Below, piece by piece: positions 44,959-55,601 of a stretch of DNA of 64,000 bases; the stretch's first letter is position 1, and each line of letters begins with the position of its first letter. The stretch is from Manihot esculenta. Taxonomy: Eukaryota; Streptophyta; Magnoliopsida; Malpighiales; Euphorbiaceae. The notes beneath the pieces are model-generated. The model ran no database searches, was not told where the DNA came from, and saw nothing but the letters and a program-made list of their open reading frames with translations. Where the stretch lies: assembly GCF_001659605.2 (NCBI RefSeq), contig NC_035170.2, positions 4,464,001 to 4,528,000 on the forward strand, in the 5' to 3' direction. Both the position numbers and the translations under genes were made by a program.

Positions 44959-47219
44959 TGTAATACCCGGCTAGACTCCGGTATCGGATTTTCTACCGTC
45001 CGGTGGAATCTCGGATGTCGGAGACCTCTAGAAGGGGTAAAACCACGTTTTCATGAAATATTTTAATGTTTTTGATGATTTTAAGTAAAGAGGAAATGAG
45101 TTTTTGAATAAAAACACCCTTGGAGGAAAACTCAGGTTCGGCCGTCGAAACTCAAAGTTCGGCCGCCGAACATGCATGCACTTCGGGAGTGCTTTAGGCC
45201 CCCGAAGGCATAAGTGAGGAAAGTCCAGGTTCGGCCGCCGAACATGGCATGCATGCGGAGGCACTTTCGGCCCCCGAACGTGGCCTGGCCAGCCACTATA
45301 AAAGGGTCCCTTAGCCGAAAACGGGCGAGCTTTTCCCCATTTTCGGCCAAGGTGAGCTTTTCCGCCATTCCTCACCACCCTTGAGTTCTTTCCTTCAAAT
45401 CTTTCAAGATTTTCACAAGTTTTCATCTTGTTTTGAAGATTTCCAAGTTTTTAGCAAGTTTTGGAGTTTTGAGGTTCAAGGACTCAAATATCTCCCACCT
45501 CCGAGTTTAGGACATCTCTCTCTCGATCTTCAAGAGGTAAGAGCCGATCTTAAACTTATTTCATGTTTAAAGTAAGTTTTATGCAAGATCTTTGGGGTAG
45601 AATGCATGTTTAGCTCATAGTTAGGTTTTTGAGTTAATGTTATGTTTTGAGCAATGTATGTTGGATTTGTGTTGTTGTTATGTGTTGTAGTTGGGGTTTA
45701 AGTTAGTTTGAAGCCCCTAGGAGCCAATGTATGTATATTTGCATGTTTTGGTTGAGCTAAATGCATGATTGGAAGTTTTGCGAGGCAAATGTGCTTAAAG
45801 GAGCCAAGTTTCTGCCCTTTGGCAGAAACCAGGTTCGGCAGCCGAAGGAACTTTCGGCCGCCGAACATGGCTGGGGAGGCAGGCCTTTCGGCTGCCGAAG
45901 TTGCCCCCGAAAAGAGACTTTCGTCTCTGTTTGGGACTTTCGGCCGCCGAAGGTGCCGCCGAACCTGCCTGGGTTTCGGGTCTAGAGGGACTTTTGGCCG
46001 CCGAAGGTGCCGCCGAACCTGCCCTGTTTTGCCTTCCTTTGCATTTTTTGCATGATGGTTTTGAGGTGTTTTAGGGGGTTTTTGGGGGATGTTTTTAGAG
46101 TTATGTTCTAGTTGTTTGGTCCCTCATTTGAGTCCACCTGTGTAGGTTCGGACCCGAGGAACCGAGGACCCCAGCAGTGAGTTCAGCTGCTTCTGAGTCA
46201 GTAGAGCTTCGGCCAGAGGTGAGTAGAATAAACCTTTATGTTTTAAAGCAAATGAATTATACAGTTGAGCATGTTCATGCATCATGAATGCCATGTGATG
46301 AATTAGGTTGCTTGCATTAGAATTCACGAATATGTTGCATTGCATTTATGATGTTGATGTGGATTGGTCATTGAATGATCCTTTAGTCCTCATATGGTAT
46401 GATGATGCTACGGCATGAGATGGTATGGAAGTCCAGGTTGTACCCATTCTACGTCCCTGGCACTATGTAAGAGAAAGTCCAGGTTGTACCCATTCTACGT
46501 CCCTGGCACATTGGTATGTATGATATAATGTTAAGAGAAAGACCGGTTGTACCCATTCTACGTCCCGACACTTTGGAAATGTAGAGGACTATTGGTGACA
46601 ATACCATCCGAGATGTGATTAGTTGTGATGTGTTGCATTACATAATGGCATGAGATTTTAAATATTGTTTTCTATTATTCTGCTCACTGGGCTCTAGTAG
46701 CTCACCCCTTTTCCCTAATCCCCCAGGATTGCAGGTGCGGGCTAGACAGAGAAGTCAAGAAGAGTAAAGTCTTATGTTTGTAATAGTTAGAAAGTGGACA
46801 TGATAAATTGTAAGATAATGTAAAGTTGAATAGTTATGTTTTGTATATTGATATCGAGGATTAGAAGTTGTGCTTGACCCTATAGATGTTGTAATCCCTT
46901 TTTATTACATGATCCTAGATGTCTACTGATGACTATGTTTAGCCAACTCAACACATGTTATGCCACCCATTGGGGGCATTGATGAGATCCCACAGAGGGG
47001 TCAAGATATGATTATGTATATGTTCAGTACATGCACAGGTTGAGTTTGGCGTATGATAGAATGTATGAAAGTAAAGTTTTAATTTTTATGTATGTTTGTT
47101 GATCATGTATGGGATTAAACAGGTTTCCAGGATGTATGTTTGGCTTGCTACGGGTCCCGACGGCCTTAAGTCGACCCGGATCCTAGCGCCGGTAGCGGTC
47201 CGATTTTCGGGTCGTTACA
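44959..47219 (+). repeat. 5' LTR of A3
   Basis: 2261 bp from TGTAATACCC to GTTACA. TATAAAA at 45297. Candidate intron 1 is 45537-46145 (609 bp). It is about 20 bp shorter than the 3' LTR because one dyad-motif block near 45235 is missing. Confidence 0.94.
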
Positions 47220-47222
47220 GAA

Positions 47223-47234
47223 TGGTATCAGAGC
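47223..47234 (+). other. primer-binding site of A3, copy 1 (copy 2 at 49023-49034)
   Basis: TGGTATCAGAGC lies three bases after the LTR end at 47219, and again after 49019 because of the 1800-bp duplication. Confidence 0.92.
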
Positions 47235-47480
47235 CCTAGGTTCATACGGTCGGACCTAGAGTGTCGGGCTCATAGATGTTATAGAAGGTCAAGCACAATA
47301 GGAAGATCATGTCCACTAGGATAGGATGTGGAGTCCTGTCTTGTTTAATGATGTGAAATGCCATGATTATATGCATGTGCATTAATGATATGTGATGTAT
47401 GTGATGAGGGTTCATGTGTGCCCACATGAACCATATGATGCTGATGTTTGCTTGTTATGTGCTGTTTTTCAGAAAACAGG

Positions 47481-48526
47481 ATGAGGGGAACTCGTCGATC
47501 TGCACGATTGATTGGAGTGCCACCTGAGGATGAGGGCATGAGTGCCCGTCCTCCTACATTGCCTAGGGCAATGTCAAGCAGGTCCAACAGGGACAGAATA
47601 GTAAGAGACCCTAGAAGGTCTTTAGATCTGGGTAGAAGCAGATCAGTCAGAGGAACAGTTCAGGGAGGAGCATCAGAGGACATGGGGGATGATATGGATG
47701 TAGAGCAGAGAAGGGATGGCAGTTTGGGAGTTAGTATGTCAGAAGAGGGAATGGGAGAGTCCCAAAGAGGCACCCAGGCCTCGGGATTTGTGCAGCCACC
47801 CCACTACCCACACTTCTCACAAAATCCCGGGTATTCGATGGGAGGTACATCGGATTACCCTAGCTTCACCCCTTATCCCACACAGATGCCATACCCACCC
47901 TACTACCCACCCTACTACCCACCATATTCACAATACCCAATGTATCCACCCCCACCTTACTATCCAAACCCTACCTCAGAAAATGTTACACCACCTCCAC
48001 CACCTACAGAACCAGCAGCCCCAGTTGCTCAACCTTCTAGACCTAGCTCAGCCAGTGGGAGCAAGGTCAAGATGACCGACTACATGAAGTTGGGTGTTCC
48101 CCAGTATGAAAAAGGGGATGACCCGTTTGTGTATCTTGAGAGGGTTAAGGTGATCACAGATGAGATTGGGGCTGATGATAGTAGAGCCATTCAGATGGCT
48201 GGGTTCACTCTTAAGTGCAAGAAGGCACGAGAATGGTTCAAGAATTATGTGAACCCCAGAGTAGACAGCATGTCTTGGGAACAGTTATGCAGACATCCGC
48301 AGAAGACAGGTAGAGTTTCAGGAGGGGGATCTGGTATTGCTCAAGGTGTCTCCAATGAAAGGAGTGGTTCGCTTTGGGAAGAAAGGTAAGCTAGCCCCAC
48401 GATACATCGGACCCTTTGAGATCTTGCAAAAGATTGGGAATGTGTCGTACAAGCTAGATTTGCCTGCTTCAATGGAAAGAATCCATCCGGTTTTCCATGT
48501 TTCAATGTTGAGGAAATTTGTGTCAG
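47481..48526 (+). pseudogene. A3 gag-integrase remnant, copy 1
   Basis: Gag starts [12 protein letters not shown] and stays open to the join near 48282-48288, in the gag core after the EWFKNYVNP block. The next bases (TTATGCAGACATCCGCAGAAG, part of integrase) follow in a different frame, so the gag frame closes at 48389. The integrase frame with [20 protein letters not shown] resumes until it is cut by the partial LTR at 48526. The zinc knuckles, protease, RT, RNase H and integrase core are gone. Confidence 0.9.
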
Positions 48527-49019
48527 GATTGCAGGTGCGGGCTAGACAGAGAAGTCAAGAAGAGTAAAGTCTTATGTTTGTAATAGTTAGAAAGTGGACA
48601 TGATAAATTGTAAGATAATGTAAAGTTGAATAGTTATGTTTTGTATATTGATATCGAGGATTAGAAGTTGTGCTTGACCCTATGGATGTTGTAATCCCTT
48701 TTTATTACATGATCCTAGATGTTTACTGATGACTATGTTTAGCCAACTCAACACATGTTATGCCACCCATTGGGGGCATTGATGAGATCCCACAGAGGGG
48801 TCAAGATATGATTATGTATATGTTCAGTACATGCACAGGTTGAGTTTGGCGTATGATAGAATGTATGAAAGTAAAGTTTTAATTTTTATGTATGTTTGTT
48901 GATCATGTATGGGATTAAACAGGTTTCCAGGATGTATGTTTGGCTTGCTACGGGTCCCGGCGGCCTTAAGTCAACCCGGATCCTAGCACCGGTAGCGGTC
49001 CGATTTTCGGGTCGTTACA
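48527..49019 (+). repeat. partial LTR between the two A3 copies
   Basis: The 3' 493 bp of an A-type LTR, matching 46727-47219, from GATTGCAGG to GTTACA. It belongs to the duplicated unit. Confidence 0.95.
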
Positions 49020-49280
49020 GAATGGTATCAGAGCCCTAGGTTCATACGGTCGGACCTAGAGTGTCGGGCTCATAGATGTTATAGAAGGTCAAGCACAATA
49101 GGAAGATCATGTCCACTAGGATAGGATGTGGAGTCCTGTCTTGTTTAATGATGTGAAATGCCATGATTATATGCATGTGCATTAATGATATGTGATGTAT
49201 GTGATGAGGGTTCATGTGTGCCCACATGAACCATATGATGCTGATGTTTGCTTGTTATGTGCTGTTTTTCAGAAAACAGG

Positions 49281-50538
49281 ATGAGGGGAACTCGTCGATC
49301 TGCACGATTGACTGGAGTGCCACCTGAGGATGAGGGCATGAGTGCCTGTCCTCCTACATTGCCTAGGGCAATGTCAAGCAGGTCCAACAGGGACAGAATA
49401 GTAAGAGACCCTAGAAGGTCTTTAGATCTGGGTAGAAGCAGATCAGTCAGAGGAACAGTTCAGGGAGGAGCATCAGAGGACATGGGGGATGATATGGATG
49501 TAGAGCAGAGAAGGGATGGCAGTTTGGGAGTTAGTATGTCAGAAGAGGGAATGGGAGAGTCCCAAAGAGGCACCCAGGCCTCGGGATTTGTGCAGCCACC
49601 CCACTACTCACACTTCTCACAAAATCCCGGGTATTCGATGGGAGGTACATCGGATTACCCTAGCTTCACCCCTTATCCCACACAGATGCCATACCCACCC
49701 TACTACCCACCCTACTACCCACCATATTCACAATACCCAATGTATCCACCCCCACCTTACTATCCAAACCCTACCTCAGAAAATGTTACACCACCTCCAC
49801 CACCTACAGAACCAGCAGCCCCAGTTGCTCAACCTTCTAGACCTAGCTCAGCCAGTGGGAGCAAGGTCAAGATGACCGACTACATGAAGTTGGGTGCTCC
49901 CCAGTATGAAAAAGGGGATGACCCGTTTGTGTATCTTGAGAGGGTTAAGGTGATCACAGATGAGATTGGGGCTGATGATAGTAGAGCCATTCAGATGGCT
50001 GGGTTCACTCTTAAGTGCAAGAAGGCACGAGAATGGTTCAAGAATTATGTGAACCCCAGAGTAGACAGCATGTCTTGGGAAGAGTTATGCAGACATCCGC
50101 AGAAGACATGTAGAGTTTCAGGAGGGGGATCTGGTATTGCTCAAGGTGTCTCCAATGAAAGGAGTGGTTCGCTTTGGGAAGAAAGGTAAGCTAGCCCCAC
50201 GATACATCGGACCCTTTGAGATCTTGCAAAAGATTGGGAATGTGTCGTACAAGCTAGATTTGCCTGCTTCAATGGAAAGAATCCATCCGGTTTTCCATGT
50301 TTCAATGTTGAGGAAATTTGTGTCAGATCCGGGCAAGGTTCTTAGTGAGCCTGATGTGGAGATCCAAGATGATCTCACCTATGTTGAACAGCCAGTGCGG
50401 ATCATAGACACCCAAATCAGAAAGCTAAGGAACAAGGAAATCCCGATGGTGAAAGTCCTATGGAACCACCACAATATGGAAGAGTGCACTTGGGAGACAC
50501 GGGAGTCCATGCTCCAGCAATACCCTTATCTTTTCTAA
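49281..50538 (+). pseudogene. A3 gag-integrase remnant, copy 2, ending at the true pol stop
   Basis: Almost identical to copy 1. Here the join reads GAAGAGTTATGCAG, keeping GAGTT, the 5-bp sequence shared by the two deletion ends. The integrase C-terminal part and chromodomain-like tail run to the stop (QQYPYLF, 50538), followed by the purine tract and 3' LTR. Confidence 0.9.
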
Positions 50539-50637
50539 GGTTAGTTTCTTATATGTTTCATGTGTATGTTATGTTGTATGCCATGCTATGTGTTAGTTGA
50601 GGAACATTCGGGGACGAATGTTCTTAAGGGGGGAGAA

Positions 50638-52919
50638 TGTAATACCCGGCTAGACTCCGGTATCGGATTTACTACCGTCCGGTGGAATCTCGGATGTCGG
50701 AGACCTCTAGAAGGGGTAAAACCACATTTTCATGAAATGTTTTAATGTTTTTGATGATTTTAAGTAAAGAGGAAATGAGTTTTTGAATAAAAACACCCTT
50801 GGAGGAAAACACAGGTTCGGCCGCCGAAACTCAAAGTTCGGCCGCCGAACATGCATGCACTTCGGGAGTGCTTTAGGCCCCCGAAGGCATAAGTGAGGAA
50901 ATTCCAGGTTCGGCCGCCGAACCTCAAGTTTGGCCGCCGAACATGGCATGCATGCGGAGGCACTTTCGGCCCCCGAACGTGGCCTAGCCAGCCACTATAA
51001 AAGGGTCCCTTAGCCGAAAACGGGCGAGCTTTTCCCCATTTTCGGCCAAGGTGAGCTTTTCCGCCATTCCTCACCACCCTTGAGTTCTTTCCTTCAAATC
51101 TTTCAAGATTTTCACAAGTTTTCATCTTGTTTTGAAGATTTCCAAGTTTTTAGCAAGTTTTGGAGCTTTGAGGTTCAAGGACTCAAATCTCTCCCACCTC
51201 CGAGTTTAGGACGTCTCTCTCTCGATCTTCAAGAGGTAAGAGCTGATATTAAACTCATTTCATGTTTAAAGTAAGTTTTATGCAAGATCTTTGGGGTAGA
51301 ATGCATGTTTAGCTCATAGTTAGGTTTTTGAGTTAATGTTATGTTTTGAGCAATGTATGTTGGATTTGTGTTGTTGTTATGTGTTGTAGTTGAGGTTTAA
51401 GTTAGTTTGAAGCCCCTAGGAGCCAATGTATGTATATTTGCATGTTTTGGTTGAGCTAAATGCATGATTGGAAGTTTTGGGAGGCAAATGTGCTTAAAGG
51501 AGCCAAGTTTCTGCCCTTTGGCAGAAACCAGGTTCGGCAGCCGAAGGAACTTTCGGCCGCCGAACATGGCTGGGGAGGCAGGCCTTTCGGCTGCCGAAGT
51601 TGCCCCAGAAAAGAGACTTTCGTCTCTGTCTGGGACTTTCGGCCGCCAAAGGTGCCGCCGAACCTGCGTGGGTTTCGGCTCTGGAGGGACTTTCGGCCGC
51701 CGAAGGTGCCGCCGAACCTGCCCTGTTTTGCCTTCCTTTGCATGTTTTTGCATGATGGTTTTGAGGTGTTTTAGGGGGTTTTTGGGGGATGTTTTTAGAG
51801 TTATGTTCTAGTTGTTTGGTCCCTCATTTGAGTCCACCTGTGTAGGTTCGGACCCGAGGAACCGAGGACCCCAGCAGTGAGTTCAGCTGCTTCTGAGTCA
51901 GTAGAGCTTCGGCCAGAGGTGAGTAGAATAAACCTTTATGTTTTAAAGCAAATGAATTATACAGTTGAGCATGTTCATGCATCATGAATGCCATGTGATG
52001 AATTAGGTTGCTTGCATTAGAATTCACGAATATGTTGCATTGCATTTATGATGTTGATGTGGATTGGTCATTGAATGATCCTTTAGTCCTCATATGGTAT
52101 GATGATGCTACGGCATGAGATGGTATGGAAGTCCAGGTTGTACCCATTCTACGTCCCTGGCACTATGTAAGAGAAAGTCTAGGTTATATCCATTCTACGT
52201 CCCTGGCACATTGGTATGTATGATATGATGTTAAGAGAAAGACCGGTTGTACCCATTCTACGTCCCGACACTTTGGAAATGTAGAGGACTATTGGTGACA
52301 ATACCATCCGAGATGTGATTAGTTGTGATGTGTTGCATTACATAATGGCATGAGATTTTAAATATTGTTTTCTATTATTCTGCTCACTGGGCTCTAGTAG
52401 CTCACTCCTTTTCCCTAATCCCCCAGGATTGCAGGTGCGGGCTAGACAGAGAAGTCAAGAAGAGTAAAGTCTTATGTTTGTAATAGTTAGAAAGTGGACA
52501 TGAAAAATTGTAAGATAATGTAAAGTTGAATAGTTATGTTTTGTATATTGATATCGAGGATTAGAAGTTATGCTTGACCCTATAGATGTTGTAATCCCTT
52601 TTTATTACATGATCCTAGATGTTTACTGATGACTATGTTTAGCCAACTCAACACATGTTATGCCACCCATTGGGGGCATTGATGAGATCCCACAGAGGGG
52701 TCAAGATATGATTATGTATATGTTCAGTACATGCACAGGTTGAGTTTGGCGTATGATAGAATGTATGAAAGTAAAGTTTTAATTTTTATGTATGTTTGTT
52801 GATCATGTATGGGATTAAACAGGTTTCCAGGATGTATGTTTGGCTTGCTACGGGTCCCGGCGGCCTTAAGTCGACCCGGATCCTAGCGCCGGTAGCGGTC
52901 CGATTTTCGGGTCGTTACA
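50638..52919 (+). repeat. 3' LTR of A3
   Basis: 2282 bp, TGTAATACCC to GTTACA, preceded by AAGGGGGGAGAA. TATAAAA is at 50996 and candidate intron 1 at 51236-51845. It differs from the 5' LTR by few bases plus the ~20-bp block. Confidence 0.94.
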
Positions 52920-52924
52920 TTAAG

Positions 52925-53971
52925 AGCTATGTTAGAGTTGTTTGATCCCTCATTTGAGTCCACCTGTGTAGGATTGGACCTGAGGAATCGAGGTGTTAAG
53001 CAGTGTTAGCTGCTTCAGAGTAAGTCCAGAGTTAGCCCAGCAGTTGCTAGAGGTGAGTGGAACTAACCTATGTTTTTAATGAATGTTTTAGCATGTTCCA
53101 TGCATCATAAATGCCATGTTTATGATAGGTTGTTATGCATTGCATTAGTAACTACGAAGATGTTGCATTGCATAATTTGATGATGATGTGGATTGGACCC
53201 AAGCGACTTCACTAGCCCATAGATCTGTCATGTAGTGACCTGTGTGAGCTCCTTTGGGAGCCGGGCATTATGTCTAGATAAGACCTGTGTGAGCTCCATA
53301 GGAGGGGTCAGGCACTAGGACATGTAGTGGCCTGTGTGAGCTCCTTGGGGGCCGGGCACCGACAGAGGGAATTTTGAGGTCATGTCCAATCCGTGATGTG
53401 ATGTGATTTGCTGTGACGCATTTCATGATGGCATATGTTTTTAATGTTTTTATTGTTCTGCTCACTGGGCTTTATAGCTCACCCCATTCCTTAACCCCAT
53501 GTTTTCAGGGCCAGAGAAGTCAGAGTCAGCAAGAGTAAGAGCAGGGCTTTGGTTGTGTAATAGAAGTTTAATGGACATGATGTAAGTAAAGTTATGTTTT
53601 ATACAGACATGTTATAACATGTATTGTATTCAGAGTTATAGAGTTGTGCTTGGCCCGAGTTGGATAATCCCTTTGTACATGATGTTTTATGTTTTATGAG
53701 GAAATGTGTTGAACCAAGGCTGACATGTGGTATGCTGACCCTATGAGAGTGGGTTCTATGTTTTCAGACATAGTGCATACAGGTCAAGCTTGGTAAATGA
53801 AAGAAAAGTTTAAAGTTTTATGAAAATGTTAGATCATGTATGGGATTATTCCAGCTATGCAGGTTGTTTGTTAGGCTTGCTATGGGTCCCAGCGGCCTTA
53901 AGCCGATCTGGATCCTAGCGCCGGTGGCGGTTCGGGCCGTTACAGAGGGGTATCGGTTCTGAGTCGTTACA
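52925..53971 (+). repeat. C LTR, right part, with collapsed end
   Basis: Resumes after the A3 target duplication with AGCTATGTTAGAG. It includes the intron 1 acceptor (52970-52971), the intron 2 donor AGAG|GTGAGTGG near 53051, a minisatellite with GACCTGTGTGAGCTCC units at 53229-53362, and the acceptor GTTTTCAG|GG near 53508. The LTR end at 53944 is followed by the short remnant described for C. Confidence 0.88.
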
Positions 53972-53976
53972 GATTG

Positions 53977-54853
53977 CCCAGCCAGGAGGGCATCCAGAGC
54001 TGCGTCCATGCTCTTCCGGGACAGTATGAGATTCTTAGGAGGCTTGATCTGATCCATCTTCACCTCGGAGACTGCAAAATCAAAAATCAAAGCAAGTCAG
54101 AACAGTTCTCAGCAAAGATCGCATAAGCAAAAACTAAAGCAGGCAAATGGGATAGGATACCCGCGTCCTTAATATCCCGAAGATTGGACGCGAACAAGCA
54201 TTTTTCGACGTCATACTTCTTCTTCACAGAAGTCAGTCGAAGAAATCCGACCTGGTCAGTGAGGCTCAGCTGGGGCAGGTCATTGCAACCCAGAGAGACA
54301 TCCTCCCAGGGGAGATCGAGATCCCAAGCTAACCCCGTCTGCTTCTTCAATTCTACCACCAGAAACCCCTCTACCCAGCCCTTGATGGAGTCCTTATAGC
54401 CCGTAAAATAGATAACCCTCCGCGAGGGGCAAAATAGTAAAATTTCTGGCTCGCCTTGACAAGCCTAAAGAAGGAAACGAACAGGTGCACCGTGGGCGTG
54501 AACCCCCAACTCAGGCATACGGATTCAAAGCAAGACATGAAAAGAATAGAGTTAGGGGTTAGCATTCGAGGGGTGATCTCGAAATACCGGAAGACCTCGT
54601 TGAAGAACGGAGAAAAGGGGAAAGACAAACCATACTCTCTTTGCTTGATGAAGAAGACTATACTGACGTCCCTTTGAGGGTCGACTAGGCCAGGGGGAGA
54701 AGGATCAGGAAGAACGATCCTCTCATTCCAGTAAGGAGTCCGGATGTGAAAAAGAGGGGTATCCAGGTATTCCCTAGAGATGAAGCTCCTAATGTTGGAT
54801 GGATTGATGCTAGACTCTAGATTGACAACATCGGGAAGACTAGAGCTGTCCAT
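53977..54853 (-). pseudogene. antisense extra gene of T, 5' part (Transposase_28-like)
   Basis: On the minus strand it starts at 54853 (MDSSSLPDVVNLESS). Residues about 80-150 carry PFSPFFNEVFRYFEITPRML followed by a hydrophobic Cys-containing stretch and FYYFAPRGG. This is the layout of the 'putative gypsy type transposon' domain (Pfam Transposase_28, from memory). A 1-base deletion near 54408 shifts the frame; the original frame resumes at once with TGYKDSIKGWVEGF. An 89-bp GT-AG intron is 54160-54072. The next exon runs into the C insertion at 53976 and continues at 43687. It lies antisense, about 240 bp inside the T 3' LTR. Confidence 0.78.
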
Positions 54854-55081
54854 GGTGAAAGGAGAGGCATACCTGGAAGGCAGTTAGAGCAGAGGAGCAG
54901 AGGAAATCGAAGAAGAACAGAGAACAGGAGAGAGCAAGCGTTCCGAGAAGACAGAGAGAATTCAAAATGAAAAAAAGTAATGAGACGAAGAGTTGTTCTG
55001 AGCAGTTTTGTCTTGGGGCGGCGCGGTCATTATTACTCTCGGTATTTACCTCCTCATCAGTCGGACAATAACTGTTGAGGA

Positions 55082-55095
55082 GGTAAAGGGGCAAT
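55082..55095 (+). other. polypurine tract of T
   Basis: GGTAAAGGGGCAAT lies directly before the 3' LTR start TGATGACC, the usual place for priming plus-strand synthesis. Confidence 0.75.
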
Positions 55096-55596
55096 TGATG
55101 ACCGCTGGATTTCTTCACCCCGGTCTGGGGTCAGGCCCATGGTACCAGCCCACTATATGGAGGCCTTCAAGTCTCCCGCACGAACCAGGTCCGGTCCGCT
55201 CAGCTTTAAGACCGGGCTTCAGTTAGCTTCCTCAATTAGGCCGACCCAGTCCATATGGCCCATTAAGCAGACCCTATCTGGGCTCAGCTTTAATTCTATC
55301 TTCAGGCCCAGCTCGGAATCAGGAAGGAGATCAACCCATCTGTCTTGTGGGTCCATCCGCATGCGCGTCCAGGAAGAATCAAAGGCCGTTACACATGGGG
55401 CAGGAATATAATATTCTCATACGTCCGTATCAACGTGGCAGGGACAGGTGGCCCAATGATAGGCAGTCTGTTATACGTCACTAGCGGACAAAAGAAAGGG
55501 GATAAATGGAGAAACACTCTCCTTAAGAGAAAAAAAGGTTTTTTCTAACTTCACAAAACCATTGTAAAACACTACTTTCTGGATATCAGATTATCA
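55096..55596 (+). repeat. 3' LTR of T
   Basis: 501 bp, collinear with 20644-21143, followed by the CTGAT target duplication at 55597-55601. Confidence 0.93.
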
Positions 55597-55601
55597 CTGA
55601 T

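Larger units (their letters stand above)
46727..50326 (+). repeat. 1800-bp direct tandem duplication inside A3
   Basis: Unit 1 is 46727-48526 and unit 2 is 48527-50326. Each unit starts in the LTR (GATTGCAGGTGCGG), covers the LTR end, primer site, gag fragment and integrase fragment, and ends at TTTGTGTCAG. The join (GTGTCAG|GATTGCAGG) shares CAG with both parents. Confidence 0.95.
44959..52919 (+). mobile_element. Ty3/gypsy element A3: internally deleted and tandemly duplicated
   Basis: Flanked by TTAAG at 44954-44958 and 52920-52924. The order is: 5' LTR (44959-47219), gag fragment, integrase fragment, partial LTR (48527-49019), gag fragment, integrase fragment to the pol stop, 3' LTR (50638-52919). 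Both gag-integrase joins share the same ~3.7-kb deletion. Positions 46727-48526 and 48527-50326 are an exact 1800-bp tandem duplication with very few differences. It is non-autonomous. Confidence 0.94.
44280..52971 (+). other. candidate intron 1 of the C LTR, carrying the A3 insertion
   Basis: The donor is at 44280 and the acceptor CTGTGTAG ends at 52971. Without A3 and one TTAAG copy the intron is about 726 bp. A3 therefore landed within the candidate intron. Confidence 0.5.
43688..53971 (+). mobile_element. collapsed element C (LTR plus a 10-bp internal remnant), interrupted by A3
   Basis: Flanked by GATTG at 43683-43687 and 53972-53976. Without A3 it is about 2.3 kb: one LTR (43688-44958 joined to 52925-53944), then GAGGGGTATC, which resembles the start of the internal region (GAATGGTATC), then GGTTCTGAGTCGTTACA, which is an LTR end. 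So nearly all of the internal region and the 3' LTR were deleted, leaving both outer ends. It is a subfamily of the A/B group, with TATAAAA at 44037 and its own minisatellite. Confidence 0.85.
20644..55596 (+). mobile_element. Tat-like Ty3/gypsy element T, host of all the nested insertions
   Basis: Matching 500- and 501-bp LTRs (20644-21143, 55096-55596) start TGATGACC, end ATTATCA and are flanked by CTGAT. After the 5' LTR come a primer site beginning TGGCGCCGTATGTGGG and a gag N-terminal frame. Before the 3' LTR lie a tandem-repeat region and an antisense extra gene with its own introns. Such an extra frame beside a 3' LTR is known from the Tat lineage. No protease, RT or integrase of T is found: that part was lost around the B insertion or never existed. 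By-eye LTR divergence is about 5%, the highest in the nest. Confidence 0.85.

Noticed and set aside
47448..48389. Novel fusion gene in A3 (gag with a Gly/Ser-rich tail)
   Set aside because: The tail is integrase sequence in the wrong frame after the 3.7-kb deletion; the same frame appears in the duplicate copy.
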